The translations under genes were made by a program, and so were the position numbers. 64,000 nt of DNA from Gordius sp. MW1. Taxonomy: Eukaryota > Nematomorpha > Gordioida > Gordea > Gordiidae. The stretch spans positions 33,790,001 through 33,854,000 of the forward strand of contig OZ038526.1 of the NCBI GenBank assembly GCA_964036665.1, in the 5' to 3' direction. Shown here one piece after another: positions 50,920-62,820 of the stretch. Positions within the stretch are counted from its first letter, which is position 1; every line of letters begins with the position of its first letter. Below the pieces are notes generated by a model, which had not been told where the DNA came from, searched no databases, and saw only the letters and a program-made list of their open reading frames with translations.

Positions 50920-53900
50920 TGAATGCCATATCTTGACTAACCTTCATTACTTTATCGACTTGCCCTTTCCACGTGACACGGGGTCCTCTTCCTCTCTTCC
51001 TCTGTACATGTCTAGTACTTTTTAATTTACGTCATTCGTGTCCCTTCTTAGTATGTGCTCATAACACCCTAGCCGATTTTCATTAATCATGTCAGCCATA
51101 GGTTAAATACCCATTTTTGTCATGAGCAGGTCATTCGTCACATGTTCGAACTTAGTATACCCTAAGATCCACCGTATCATTCTCATCTCTGTGGCTAGTA
51201 ATAGCTTTCTTTCCGCGATAATGCCAATGTTTCACTTCCATAGAGTAACACCGGTCTTACTATGGATTTGTAAGCTTTGCTCTTCAACCATAATGGCATT
51301 TTCTTGTCGCACATTACACCGGATATACTTCGCCATTTAAACCATTCTTTTTGGATCCGGCATTAACTTCCATGGCGCAACCTCCCTCTTGATGTAGCAT
51401 CGAGCCGAGGTATATAAACCTGTCTACTTTTGGGTACTTTAGATAGTCATTCAGCGATGGGCTGCCTATACCGTTCATTTCCTGTGTACCGTTTTTCGAT
51501 CGTTGCCCTTTAAACCATATCTAGCAAAGCGCTTTGACCACTTTCTTCCTTGTTTCCTTGCAGAGTACTATATGATCGGCATATAGCAAAAACCACGGCG
51601 ATGGCTTTGAATGTCCCTCGTTATCGTGTCTATATTTATATTAAATAAAAAGCGACTTAAAGCATATTAATAATGTAATCCAATTTTAACCCGAGCAGAC
51701 ATTCTTCTTATCGTAGCTGCTTGTTTACTTATTTAGAGTCTCCAACTGTCGTCCTAACGCAAGAGTTTGAGGCTTCATAAATATTTTTCATAAACCGTAT
51801 ATATGCGTCAGGTATATTTTGTTTTCTCAGGCACCACCTTATTAAATCACGGGGTACCGTGTAATGAGCTTTCTCCGAGTCGATAAGGACCATAGTAGGT
51901 CTTTCCTTTCTCACCATACCTATCCATCATTTGTCTTAGTGCGGATAAGTCGATTGTGGATTTGCCGGCCACAAATCCGAATTGGTTAGCCGATATTTCC
52001 ACCTCGTTTTTCAGCCTTGTTACTAGACTTTCCATAAGATTAAGTGGCAAGTTAGCTTGATGCCTCTGTAATTGCCACAGTCTTGATGGTCTCCTTTGCC
52101 TTTAAATAAGTGTATAATCGTGCTTGCTCTCTATTGATTGGGAATTCGCTCTTCTACCAATATCTTGTTGAGAGGGTTCGTCATGGTGGTGATTCCTTCT
52201 TCACGACATCCGAGCAACGCTTCCCTAGGTATTCCATCTGGGCCATTTGCTTTTCCTTTTTGCATTGTTCGTTTGGGTCCTAACTTCATCCTCCTTAAAG
52301 AGTTCCACCATACTTGTATTTGGCTCAATTTTGTGGAGGGAATCCTTGTCATTTGCAATATTCATAAAGTTCTTAAAATCATGTGTTTGTCCCGAACCCC
52401 TGAACCCGAACCGGGTAAAACCCGATGTTTTACAGAACCCGAACCCAAACCCGAACCCATTTTTAAAAATACCCTTAAAACCCGAACCCGATAAATACGA
52501 ATAAGGGTTCGGGTTCGGGTTTTTAATTCAAAAATATATTGTGAATTGAATATCTCAGTTTTCTCTATCATGACAATGTAACGAAAACCATACGATTGTA
52601 ATTTCAATATTTTTATGTTTCCGGCATTTTTCATTCATTAATCGATACTAATTATCTCAAGAATTATTTGTAAATATTATATATATAATTGATATAATAT
52701 AATTTCTTAAACCCGAAACTGTACCCGAACCCGAACCCAATTCCTTTAACCCAAACACGAACTCCAACCCGATTTCAAAATTTATGCCAAACCCGAACAC
52801 GAACCCGATTTTATTTGGGCGGGTTCAAACCCCTGCTTAAAATATCCTTTCCACCTTTCCATCACTTCCTTCGGCTTGAATAAGGTTTGACCCTCCTCGT
52901 TTTTGATTATTTTAAGAACTCCGACATCGCGGATTTTCTTCTCCCTTATTATGGCCAATTTGAACATAAACCTATCACCCCCTTTATGACCCAGTTTGTT
53001 TGCATCTCGGTGTACGCGGCATTTTTCGCTATTGCAACGGCCTTTTTGCGGCTCTCTTTGCGTGCCTATATTCTTGATAATCCTCCGACTTTTTTAATTT
53101 AGGCCACCGTCTATATAGATTTTTCTTTCTTTTGATGAAATCCCTAACCGATGGATTTCACCACCATTGTTCCCTATTTATAGCTTTGCCTTCTTTGGTC
53201 TGTCCTAAATACGAATCGCTGTTTCCTTTATGTCCTTAGATAGCGTCTCCCAATCGTCGCCTACATCCCTTTGCAGAATTCCTTGCACCCAAGAGTGAGG
53301 AGGCTTTTTGATGGTATTTTTCGTTTGTCGACGTACCTTTCATATCGAATTCGAGGTTCATAGACCTTCCTTCTTTCGGGAAACACTCTTCTGTCAAGAT
53401 CCATAACAAGGGGACGATGTTGCCTGGCGATTTCTTCTCCCGGTATTACTTTGCAATCCTTGATACACCATAAGTCTTTTCGCCGTATAAGCAAATAGTC
53501 AATTTGACTAAAATGCTTCCCACTTCTATAGGTCACTATATGACCTTCGCGTTTTTGAAAATAGGTTTTAACGATCGCCATATGCTTGGGATACTTGGAG
53601 AAGTTTTTCCTCTTCTTGGTTCTTCAGACCATGCCCATAGCCTCCATGATTGCGTTCATGCCCGAGGCGATCTTTCCCTACGTGAGTGTTGAAATCCGCC
53701 AAAAAGCCTTTCTTCCTGTCGGATTCCTTGTATTTCCTTTTCCAATGAATCGATGAATATGTCTTTCACTGATTCCATACATTTAGGGAGCGTACGCGCA
53801 CATAACAGTTAGGAGGCCCCCTTGATTTGCTATCTTAACCCACATTAGACTGTCAAAACAACGCTTGACTTCCACCACCTTGTTCTTGAGCAATTCGCTT

Positions 53901-54373
53901 AGAACGAAACCGACCCCGTTTCTACGATTTGGCGACCCACTTTAGAATTATCCTTCTCTTAAGTCCCGAGCTTTGGTTCCGTTCTACCTCGTCTTTTGTA
54001 GGCAGGCGATGTGTACCTTTTTTCTTTTTAGCATTTGTGCGACCTCGATGCTCTTCCCCATCTTCCCACATTCCAGCACGTTATTCGCATTCTTTCCACA
54101 ACTGATTTCCTTAACCGCCTTCGTTGTGAGTTGGGCAGTAATTCTAGTGTATTTTCCACATTGCACGGGGGGTATGCAGTGCGCGTCGTTTGTGGAGGAC
54201 GCTTTAGCTTTCTCTTGTAAAATATTGTTTGAAACTATCAAGGTTTTGAAGTTGGTTTTTATAGCCGGTTTCCGAACTGACGCCAACCCTCCACGTTTTG
54301 CACACGAACTTGGAACTGTCGTAGGTAACATTATCATTTTGGCATCTATCTTAAGCAAGATTATTTTTAGCAA
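50920..54373 (-). pseudogene. RTE-type LINE copy A
   Basis: The minus strand gives the ORF2 order with many frameshifts. Endonuclease: AQMLKRKKVHIACLQKTR (54040-53984) and YRSGKHFSQIDYLLIRR with VIPGEEIARQHRPLVMD (53581-53400). Linker: REKKIRDVGVLKIIKNEEG and RWKGYFKQ (52967-52840). RT: GKANGPDGIPREALLG, NQFGFVAGKSTIDLSALRQM, VLIDSEKAHYTVPRDLI (motif A Asp) and AYIRFMKNIYEA (52358-51729). C-terminal block with DTNDVN and RGRGPRVTWKGQVDKV (51070-50940). The endonuclease-RT arrangement matches RTE/BovB. It is interrupted by the element at 52380-52835 and inactive. Confidence 0.88.
52380..52835. mobile_element. hAT-type MITE with cccgaaccc arms, 456 bp
   Basis: Inserted in the LINE with cttaaaat duplicated exactly (52372-52379 and 52836-52843). 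Left end catgtgtttgtcccgaaccc, right end cgggttcaaacccctg; reversed, the right end is caggggtttgaacccg, so inverted ends share CA.G.GTTTG. The arms consist of cccgaaccc/gggttcggg repeats. The short open frames in it are repeat translations. Confidence 0.88.
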
Positions 54374-55784
54374 GTTGTAATAAGTATGTTATCTATACAA
54401 AATCTCTATAGCAAGCACAAGGTGCATAACATATGCCAAATTTCTAATGTAAGTCTAAACTTAATCCCAAGTTTTGGCGTGCATTTTTGTATTTTATTTA
54501 AAAAAACGAGTTTGGTTGAATTGGGATGTGCCATTGTAGCAACTAATATCTCTTTAGTTAAAACATCCACATTTTAAATATTTTCACTAGCCAAATAGTG
54601 TCTACAAAGTCGACATAGGATATTCTCTAAGATAAATGAATGTTATATTATCTTTATTAACCCTCGAGAGTATTCCTCAAAATCCCGAACGCGAGAGTAT
54701 TCGTGGGGTATAACTCTACCCCACTTTTTAACTTCTTATAACTTTTAAAGTATTCCTTTAAAACCTTTAAAATTTAAAACATGTGTTTATAAAGGTCTTA
54801 AGATTGATGGTATAAATTTTGATATGAATCTAATCATTATTACAAAACTTATTAACAATTTTTTGGACCCCCATTTTTATTTTGGTTATTTTAGAGCTTC
54901 CCCTCATTATGCCTCTTGACATCATATACCTTAAAATAAATCAAAATAAACGTGATTTTTTATTAAAAGAATGTTCAAAATGTATTAAAAACACATATTG
55001 TAAAAGATATCTTCATATAAAAAAAATACATACATTTTTTCATATAGAAAAAAACTTACGTGAGAGTATTCGTGGGGTATAACAGAACCCCACGAGCCAA
55101 AAAAGCTCTATATTTTAAAAAGTATTAAGCCAAAACCTATGAAATTTTCACCTAACCTAGTTCTTGATAAATATTAAGCTACTGAAAAGGCCAGATTCAT
55201 TCGATTTAAATTGCGTTTTATATTTAAACTAGCTGTGCCCGGCCAAGCGTTGCTTTGGCTCAGTCCTTAAGTGGTTAATTATGTATAAGCTATTAATAAG
55301 ACTTATCTAAAATGGGGTCATATATGAAATAGTTTATAATGTGAAAGGTCCGAATGATTTTATGAACCCACTATTTTTAGTATATATTTATATAATAAGA
55401 CAAACCAAATGCAAATTCTGTTTTAGTCATCAAATCCAACTAAAATTAAATGTTTTTGAAAAAATTGCTTATTAATGCTGTTACTTATTAAACAATAATA
55501 CCATTATTTTTTTTTCTAGTTAGCTGATTTATTTGAAATACAATTTTCTTTAATATAATAAAATAATTAATTGAAAGATGGATAATTATTAAAAATATGC
55601 TTCTATGATCGACCACGTGATAATAATGACAAAAACTGCATAATTTAAATTTTATTTATTTAATTTAAATAGTCTGTTAAACCCCAATAATTTTAACCGT
55701 ATACTGTAACATTTTTATTATACTTTTAAATATCTAATTCGAGAAAACTTCAGCTTTGTATGTATGACGTCATTATTGTATATG

Positions 55785-56095
55785 CTGCTATAAATGAAAC
55801 TGGACGGGAAATGTCAGATATTTTTAAAACAAAAAGGTATTTTAGGAATCTGAAAAAGCTATTTTACCCCTGGCCTATCTGGGCATCTACGGCTAAATTT
55901 TCGCTCAAATCGGATCTGAAGTTTCAGAATTTAGCCCTTTTTTAAAACCAAAAGGCCTCGAAATGTCCGATATTTTTAAAACTAAAAGGAATTTTAGCAA
56001 TCTGAAAAAGCTATTTTACACCTGGCCGCCCTGAGAACCTACGGGTAAAGTTTCGCGCGAATCGGGCCGGTAGTTTCAGAATTTATTCTCATTTA
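55785..56095. repeat. Two copies of the ccctggccgccctg core
   Basis: gggaaatgtcagatattttta...cccctggcctatctgggcatc (55805-55945) and tcgaaatgtccgatatttt...cctggccgccctgagaacc (55965-56085) repeat the core of the insertion at 4339. A third copy is at 56650-56775 and a reversed one at 58500-58615. Confidence 0.75.
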
Positions 56096-56321
56096 AATAT
56101 TTCATTTAATAAAAATTAATGATAGATAAATAATGACATTTATATATAAAAAGCATTTACTCAGAATAATCAACGTTGGACTATTTTATATTACATTTAA
56201 ATTATATATACTTTCATCTTTCTCATTTAAAATATCTCATTTAATGATAATGAGAAAAGTTCATCTTCTTCACCTATATATTTTCTCAAATAATCTATAA
56301 TTTTATTTATTTCAGGTTAAT

Positions 56322-56525
56322 TCATAAATTTTATGTTGTCACCGTTAAGAAAAGATGACGTTTAAGAAATTTAATTCATAAATTTTATGTTGTCTTGTCA
56401 CCGTTAAGAAAAGATGACGTTTAAGAAATTTAATTCAGAAATTTTATATTGTCACCGTTAAGAAAAGATGACGTTTAAGAAATTTAATTCATAAATTTTA
56501 TGTTGTCACCGTTAAGAAAAGATTA
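56322..56525. repeat. 57-bp tandem repeat
   Basis: Four copies of ataaattttatgttgtcacc plus gttaagaaaagatgacgttt and aagaaatttaattc. Confidence 0.9.
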
Positions 56526-56865
56526 CGTTTTACAAACTACTATAAGTGATACACTTTTGCTACAGAACTGTCTGTATATTCAAATTTTCAACGAACGCGA
56601 GGAGGTGCGCTTGATTGACATTTTATTGAACGTCAAAACGCATAAAACCCAATATCTCGAAAACCAAAAGGAATTTTAGGATTCTGAAAAAGCTATTTTA
56701 CCCCTGGCTGCCCTGCGAACCTAGGGGTAAATTTTCGCGCGAATCGAACCGGTAGTTTCAGAATTTAGCTCTTACATATATACATATATACACTTTACTT
56801 TATATATATAGATTTATAATTTGTGTGGGGTACCAAAATACCCCACGAAAACTCTCGAGGGTTAA

Positions 56866-58166
56866 TAAATAGCTATAACGTGTTTTTGCCTATATGAATT
56901 TTTTTTTAAATACACCAGTTCATTTGACCTACGCATATTTAAAAAGTCTATATAATTGCTTCAAATTATAACTTTTAATCCTACCTATAAACTTTAAATT
57001 AGAATATTATCGCTCTCTAACTTTTTGATTGCTATGGAAATTATGAACTAGCTTTTAACGAAAAATGCCTTGTCCTGTCTTGTTTAACTTGTATTCATAA
57101 TAAAAAATTACAATTCTGCCTAAATTTTTGCCAATTATTAATAATGATTGCTGTAATTCAATTTGTATGACCCCGGCTCGAAGTCAAAATCTTTTTTTCC
57201 TTCTCGCGCCTGACTAAAGGTCGCCCTTTCACCCCTGCTTAAATTGCATAGCAAATCAACTGCTTCTCTACAAAGTGTAGAAGAGCCCTGGTTTAAGGGC
57301 TATACAAAATTAACACGAGATCCGGGGGATATCAATACATTTTTTCAGAGGTATGATGTATAAGGGGTTTTACAGTGCTTAAAATGCTTATTTTTTGATG
57401 TCTTTAGTTTTTAAATATTTTTTCTTATTTAAAACACTAGAATACAAGCTGCCGTGAATTCGCAAGTTAGTTAATAAATTTCCCCATTATTCCACAAAGC
57501 AAAATTATATTTTTCTATGTTTTTTAATAAATAGCTCAATTAAAAAATAAAATGGAAGACTTTGCCAACAGTGTTACCAAATAGTAGAGGAGGTAAGACA
57601 TTAATTAAACAAAAAACACCGAATTAAAGAGTTTGTTTGTTAGTGCTACTAACATAACGATAGGTAAGAATGATGAAAATAAAATGTGTGCCTAGTGCAA
57701 TTGTGAGAAACTTGTAATATTGTCTTACTTTTTTACTTGAAGTAGAACCCTCTTTCTCAATGTACAATCGATCTTAAACCACAAAAATTCACAGCATTTT
57801 AATTTAAATTCTGTAGAAATTCTTGTAATCTATTGTAAAGCAAATATATAAATATGAGTGTATGCCTACTTATTAGTTTTGTTTACCTACCAATCTTTCG
57901 CTTTTTGCACTTAAATTAATAATTTAAAATTTATTTTGATATGTTCTTTAAAATTAAGTGTTTTATAAAGATTCACAAAGATATTTATAACAGAGCTTGT
58001 AAATACAAAATTTTATTGCCAAACACCGCTAGGCCAAAAATTGTTCTAATTTTGACTTGTCGACTCCATAATGATAAACTAAATTTAGGGTTAGTTCTGA
58101 TACAACATGTTAAAAATCAAATTAAATTTTATGTTAAAAATCAAATTAAATTTTAATTGTACTGAT
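56866..58166. other. Intergenic, AT-rich
   Basis: One copy of the aaattgcatagcaaa box (57240) and a phrase at 57143-57200 (gctgtaattcaatttgtatgacc) related to 22517-22577. No gene recognised. Confidence 0.45.
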
Positions 58167-58380
58167 AATAAAAACTCAGGCCTTCGGCCCTCGTGGGAAG
58201 GGGGAGAAGGGAAGGGAAAGGGGAGGAGGGCAAGAAAAGGGGAGGAGGGGAAGGGAAGGGGGGACGACTCATCTATACGCCGTATAAATGTATCATATTT
58301 GCTATGCAATTTATGGGCGAGAAAGGTGGGAAGGGGCGAGAATGCCTATAGGGGGGGGGGGTATTAAATGCCTAATGATT
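58167..58380. repeat. Repeat: ggccttcggcc hairpin plus GGGAAGG tract
   Basis: Second copy of 39680-39865: actcaggccttcggccctcg, a purine tract, tttgctatgcaatttatgggc and cctataggggg. The 86-codon plus-strand frame rich in Gly/Lys/Arg is this tract. Confidence 0.7.
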
Positions 58381-59752
58381 AATTAATTATTTATACAAAT
58401 TTTCCATCACTTTGGCCAGTGGTGATATTTTCTAATGGTTAGCAGACAGTCTGGTATTAACAAGAACAAAATATTAATTTAATTTAAAAAAAATTAAAAA
58501 AAAATTCCTTTTAGTTTTAAAAAAGGACTAAATTCTGAAACTACCCGCCCGATTCGCTCGAAACTTTACCCGTAGGTGCCCAGGGCGGCCAGGGGTAAAA
58601 TAGCTTTTAGGAACACGTAGGAAGAGGTAATTATTAATTTAATCTTTTTCCCTTTAAATATAGTAGGCCTTTCATATATATATGGTATATAAACTCCCAA
58701 ATTAGTAAAGAATATACATTACTTTCGTAAAAATCATTATATTTGGCCTATGCTCATGCATATATAAAATAAATATGTCAATATCTTAGTAAACCATCAG
58801 AATAATAAAAAGGAAAAAAAGAGTTGTCAGGGGGATTTGACAAAATTTTGAAATCATTATTATTCACCCAAAAGGCCATGTTGGTCATTTTTTACGGCTA
58901 AAGATTTACCTGCCCTACACTAATTATAAATTTCGATTAAAACCAAACCCTTAAGTCTGTTTAAAAGATTGATAAAAATATAAAGATTAGAGACCTCTAT
59001 CATTTGCAAATTCGATTTAACCAATAGAATTAAAATATTTACCAAAATCGAATTAAAATATTTACCAAAATCAATTTACCCTATAATTAATTTCCAATTC
59101 TATTTACCCCACCCCCCTCGTGAATATACAATATTCAATATTAATAAAAAATAGGGGCACAGGGACCCATATTAGTAGAGGCATAGTCCTTGTAGGGGAG
59201 GGCATAGGGTAATTATCGATGTTAACCAATTGAATTATCCATTACTAATTGCCGGGATTAACTAGTTGGTAATAAAATGTATTTGTAAGTAAATTTCTAA
59301 TATGATCTATGCCTATTAATTTCAGGGGTGTTCAGAAATTAGGCCAATCTATCTAGATTTAGGTTGTAAGGTAGTCTGGTTTTAATTAAAATACTACGTA
59401 ATTACCCTTAACACATTTCATTTCGTCGAAATTAACAAAGTTAGGTGAACACTAATGGGAAACATAATTTATAAGACATTGTCAAAATAGACAGTCAAAA
59501 TACTATGATTTTATTTAATGATTATTGATATTTTATATATTTGGGTATGTTTAATTTACTTCTTAGATAAGAAAAATAAACCCCAAAATTAATCGAAACT
59601 GCTGCAATACCGAGGGTATATTGCTTCGGGTAGCAAATTGCCGATTCATGGCAATCCTATACTCCACCACTACTCCACTACTATAATAAAATTGAAATAT
59701 ATGGTAAACAAGGGTTGGCATCAATTCTCTTAATCGCTATCCCGCATTTATT
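58381..59752. other. Intergenic with repeat fragments
   Basis: At 58420-58615 fragments of the ccgtccgctgg/ccctggccgcc repeat lie in reverse order. At 59150-59230 is aataggggcacagggaccca with the ggtaattatc block that recurs at 61744. The rest is AT-rich with no recognised gene. Confidence 0.5.
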
Positions 59753-60802
59753 ATTTCGCTAGCTGAGAATTGGAGTGCTCTATCTGCACAAAACTCCGAA
59801 CTGAAATAATTGAGTTCAAAGTTTGAAATGCTATAAAATCTAAACTTTTTAATCATATGACTTGAAATTAAGTTTGAAAGTGTAAACTATTAGCATCTAT
59901 ATTATTTTAGCCAAAAACGTGGATTTTTTCTTTTATTTTATAAAAAAATTGATTTTTTAAATTTCAGATAGAGCAAAGTAGCTAAATAAAGGGTTATGTA
60001 CATTAAGGTAAACTATGAAATTTTTTAAATATCTTTGAGTATATAATTAAATTTCTTAGACCAATTTGTAGCAATCATATTATTTACAACAAATACTATT
60101 AATGTATTATTTATAAAATAAATGATACATATAAAAGAATATCAAATGGAAGTACAATCATTTATATCTATTTTTAAACAAATATTTGTTAAAATTTTAT
60201 CTCTCAATTTTGAATAATCTTAAATACTCTCTTTTAAAAATTAAATTTTTTTCCTATCTCTTGCAAAATTTGCTTTGGCTATAACAATCATCTTTTTCCA
60301 TGAGCAATAATGAACAAAGCCTAAAATTAATATTAGTTTTAATCTTTTATACAAATTTTGCCTGTAGTCTAATTTCAACCATTATTTACAATTTTTTGAT
60401 TTATCCTCTTAATACTTATAATAATAGTTATGGCTATATTTTTTATATTACTTTTAATTATCTTCATCCGAAATAGTTTATTTATAAATATTTGACATAA
60501 AACAATGTGAAAAGTAATTGTAGAGAGATTATTCGAATTAAAATTTAAAAGCAGACGATTTATTCACGTGATGAAATGAGCGCTTGCGATTGAGTAATTG
60601 CAGTTAGAGCAAACCAATTCTAAAAATATTGAAATTCGCGATTTAAGCGAAATAAGAACCTTAATAGTGAAGCCAAAAAATTTGTTTTCCACATTTTATA
60701 AAAAGTTTATAATAAAATATATAAAAATCTATGGAATAGCACTTTTACTTTAAAATTTTCAAAAATTGTAGATAGAGCACTCCAATTCTCAGGTAGCGAT
60801 TT
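59753..60802. mobile_element. 1.05-kb element with 33-bp inverted ends
   Basis: The left end atttcgctagctgagaattg continuing gagtgctctatct is inverted at the right (agatagagcactccaattct, caggtagcgattt), about 30 of 33 positions identical. The interior is AT-rich and non-coding. No convincing target duplication was seen, so the superfamily is unknown. Confidence 0.65.
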
Positions 60803-60839
60803 GTCGAATCATTAAAACCAATTAACAGGAACAATCATA

Positions 60840-61560
60840 AGAGTCAAAAAAAACGGAAAAAATTTCAATTCACAATTTGGCCAATGGTCATTTTTTCCAT
60901 TGGTCAGTACCAACAGATACTCTATAAGTCAATGATAGCCAAAAAAAACGAAAAAAATTTTTTGATGCTCACTTTGGCCAATGGTCATTTTTTTCCATTG
61001 GTCAGCAGCCAGGACACGGTAAAAATGGATATAAATTCATAAGAGTCAAAAAAAACGAAAAAAAAATTTTAGAATCACATTTTGGCCAATGGTCATTTTT
61101 TTGCATTGGTCAGCAGCCAGGACACGGTAAAAGTGGATATAAATTCATAAGAGTCAAAAAAACGAGAAAAAAAAATTTCGAATCACATTTTGGCCAATGG
61201 TCATTTTTTTCCATTGGTCAGCAGCCAGGACACGGTAAAAGTGGATATAAATTCATAATAGTCAAAAAAAACGAAAAAACAATTTCGACGCACATTTTGG
61301 CCAGTGGTCATTTTATTCCATTGGTCAGCAACCAACGGACAGCCAAAAAGTCATAATAGCAATGGTAGTAACAGGAACAATCATAATAGTCAAAAAAAAA
61401 AACGAAAAAAAAACTTGGATTCACATTTTGGCCAATGGTCATTTTTTTCATTGGTCAGTACCCAACGGATGGCCATAAAGTCTTATTATCAATGGTAGTA
61501 ACAAGAACAATCATAAGAGTCACAAAAAAACTCCGGGATTCGAACCCAAAAATTAGTTAA
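60840..61560 (+). repeat. Second ggccaatggtcatt array
   Basis: Six units of the family at 42058-43180, the last ending actccgggattcgaaccc, a clean reversed tRNA B box (ggttcgaatccc). Several units carry ggacacggtaaaagtggat in place of gcggacggccaaaaag. Confidence 0.88.
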
Positions 61561-61584
61561 ATTAACAAAAATTAAAAGTAAACA

Positions 61585-61740
61585 ACGAGACGAGACATTC
61601 TGTTCAAGACAAGACATTCGGTGCAAGACATCAAAACATTCGGTGCAAGACAAGACATTCGGTGCAAGACAAGAGAAGACACCGAACAGCGTTACAAACA
61701 AAATGGAAAGCGAGCCCATAAATTGCATAGCATTTAATTA
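61585..61740. repeat. gacattcggtgcaagacaa tandem repeat and gcatagcaa box
   Basis: Four to five copies of a 19-bp unit (cattcggtgcaagacaaga), then gcgagcccataaattgcata. Same layout (short tandem array, then this box) as 43598-43700 and 61960-62035. Confidence 0.8.
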
Positions 61741-61743
61741 AAT

Positions 61744-62040
61744 AGGGGCACAGGGACCCATATCAGTAGATGCATAGGCCCTTGTAGTGGAGGGCATAAG
61801 GTAATTATCAATGTTAACCTATTCAAAAACGGAAAAAAAATTCGATTTATTTGGCCAATAGTCATTTTTTTCAATGATTAGTAGCCTGCGGACGGTCAAA
61901 AAGTCATATTATCAATGGTATTAACAAGAACAAAATATTAATTTAATGAAATATATACATTGGAGGGTAAACGGACGGACATCAACGGACAACGGACAAC
62001 CAAAAACGAGCCCATAAATTGCATAGCAATTAATTAAGCT
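61744..62040. repeat. Composite of dispersed repeats
   Basis: aataggggcacagggaccca block, ggccaatagtcatt and gcctgcggacggtcaaaaag fragments, an acggacaac microsatellite (61966-62002) and the cccataaattgcatagcaat box. Confidence 0.7.
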
Positions 62041-62820
62041 CTTCTGGTCGTAATTGAATGATGACGCCCCCATTTATACACAGTAAAATTTAAATTTATA
62101 AGCGTGTTTGCAATTGATAACCGGATGTTTTAAATTTATAGGGAATATAAAATATAATTTAAGTTAAGTTTCTAAAATATCTTATTGAAAAAAATGATTT
62201 GGTACCTTGTCCCTTCTTCTATCTTAAAAGCATATAGTTCCAATTTTCAGTCCTCCTTTATGAAAAATCTAGTTTAAATCCTTTAAAAAACTATTTAGTT
62301 TTTGAAACTAATATCTTTAACACTCTAAATTTAAAAATATTTTTCGGAAACTAAATTTTATATGAACTCATGGTGCAAGCTTACCATATTAATCGACATC
62401 TCATTAAATTTAGTGTGCTAAGATAAGATAAGATAATTAGGGGCTAATAAATTTAATATATAAGTAATAAATTATTAATAAGACACGAAAGCTATTCATT
62501 TATCCTTAATGAAGGAAATTTAATTGATGAATTAACCAAGACAACGTATTCATCGTTTATGTTTCTTTAAGATTTATACTGACTAGAAGCCAATATAAAA
62601 CTAAATATATGTGTGAGGAAGTTAATAAGTTTATTCATGCACTAATGGTTTACATTTAATTATCTCAAACAAGATTAAGCAATGATCTGGCAAATATATA
62701 TTGCAATCATCGTTATTATACATTAAATTTAATAAATAATTCATTATTATAATTAATGATTTAATAATTAATAACAAAACTTATAGTGTGGCTACATTTT
62801 GAACTATTAGTTATAGCTTA
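62041..62820. other. 5' flank of the GPCR-like gene
   Basis: AT-rich, no repeat with readable ends, no exon recognised. A short agataagataagata run lies at 62422. Confidence 0.4.

Larger units (their letters stand above)
54661..56861. mobile_element. piggyBac-type element, TTAA-flanked, 2.2 kb
   Basis: The left end ccctcgagagtattc and the right end aaactctcgaggg are inverted and bounded by TTAA on both sides (54657-54660 and 56862-56865). CCCT-beginning ends with TTAA target sites are diagnostic of piggyBac. Subterminal gtggggtat(a/t) motifs recur at 54707, 55070 and 56826. No transposase domain is recognised; the interior contains other repeats, so it is a non-autonomous or gutted copy. Confidence 0.82.

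Noticed and set aside
52380-52504. Protein rich in EPEP/PNPNP on the plus strand
   Set aside because: Translation of cccgaaccc repeats in a hAT-type MITE.
53973-54380. 135-codon plus-strand membrane protein
   Set aside because: Shadow of the LINE endonuclease frame on the minus strand, where VHIACLQKTR is found.
58107-58367. Gly/Lys/Arg-rich protein
   Set aside because: Translation of the GGGAAGG purine tract of a dispersed repeat.
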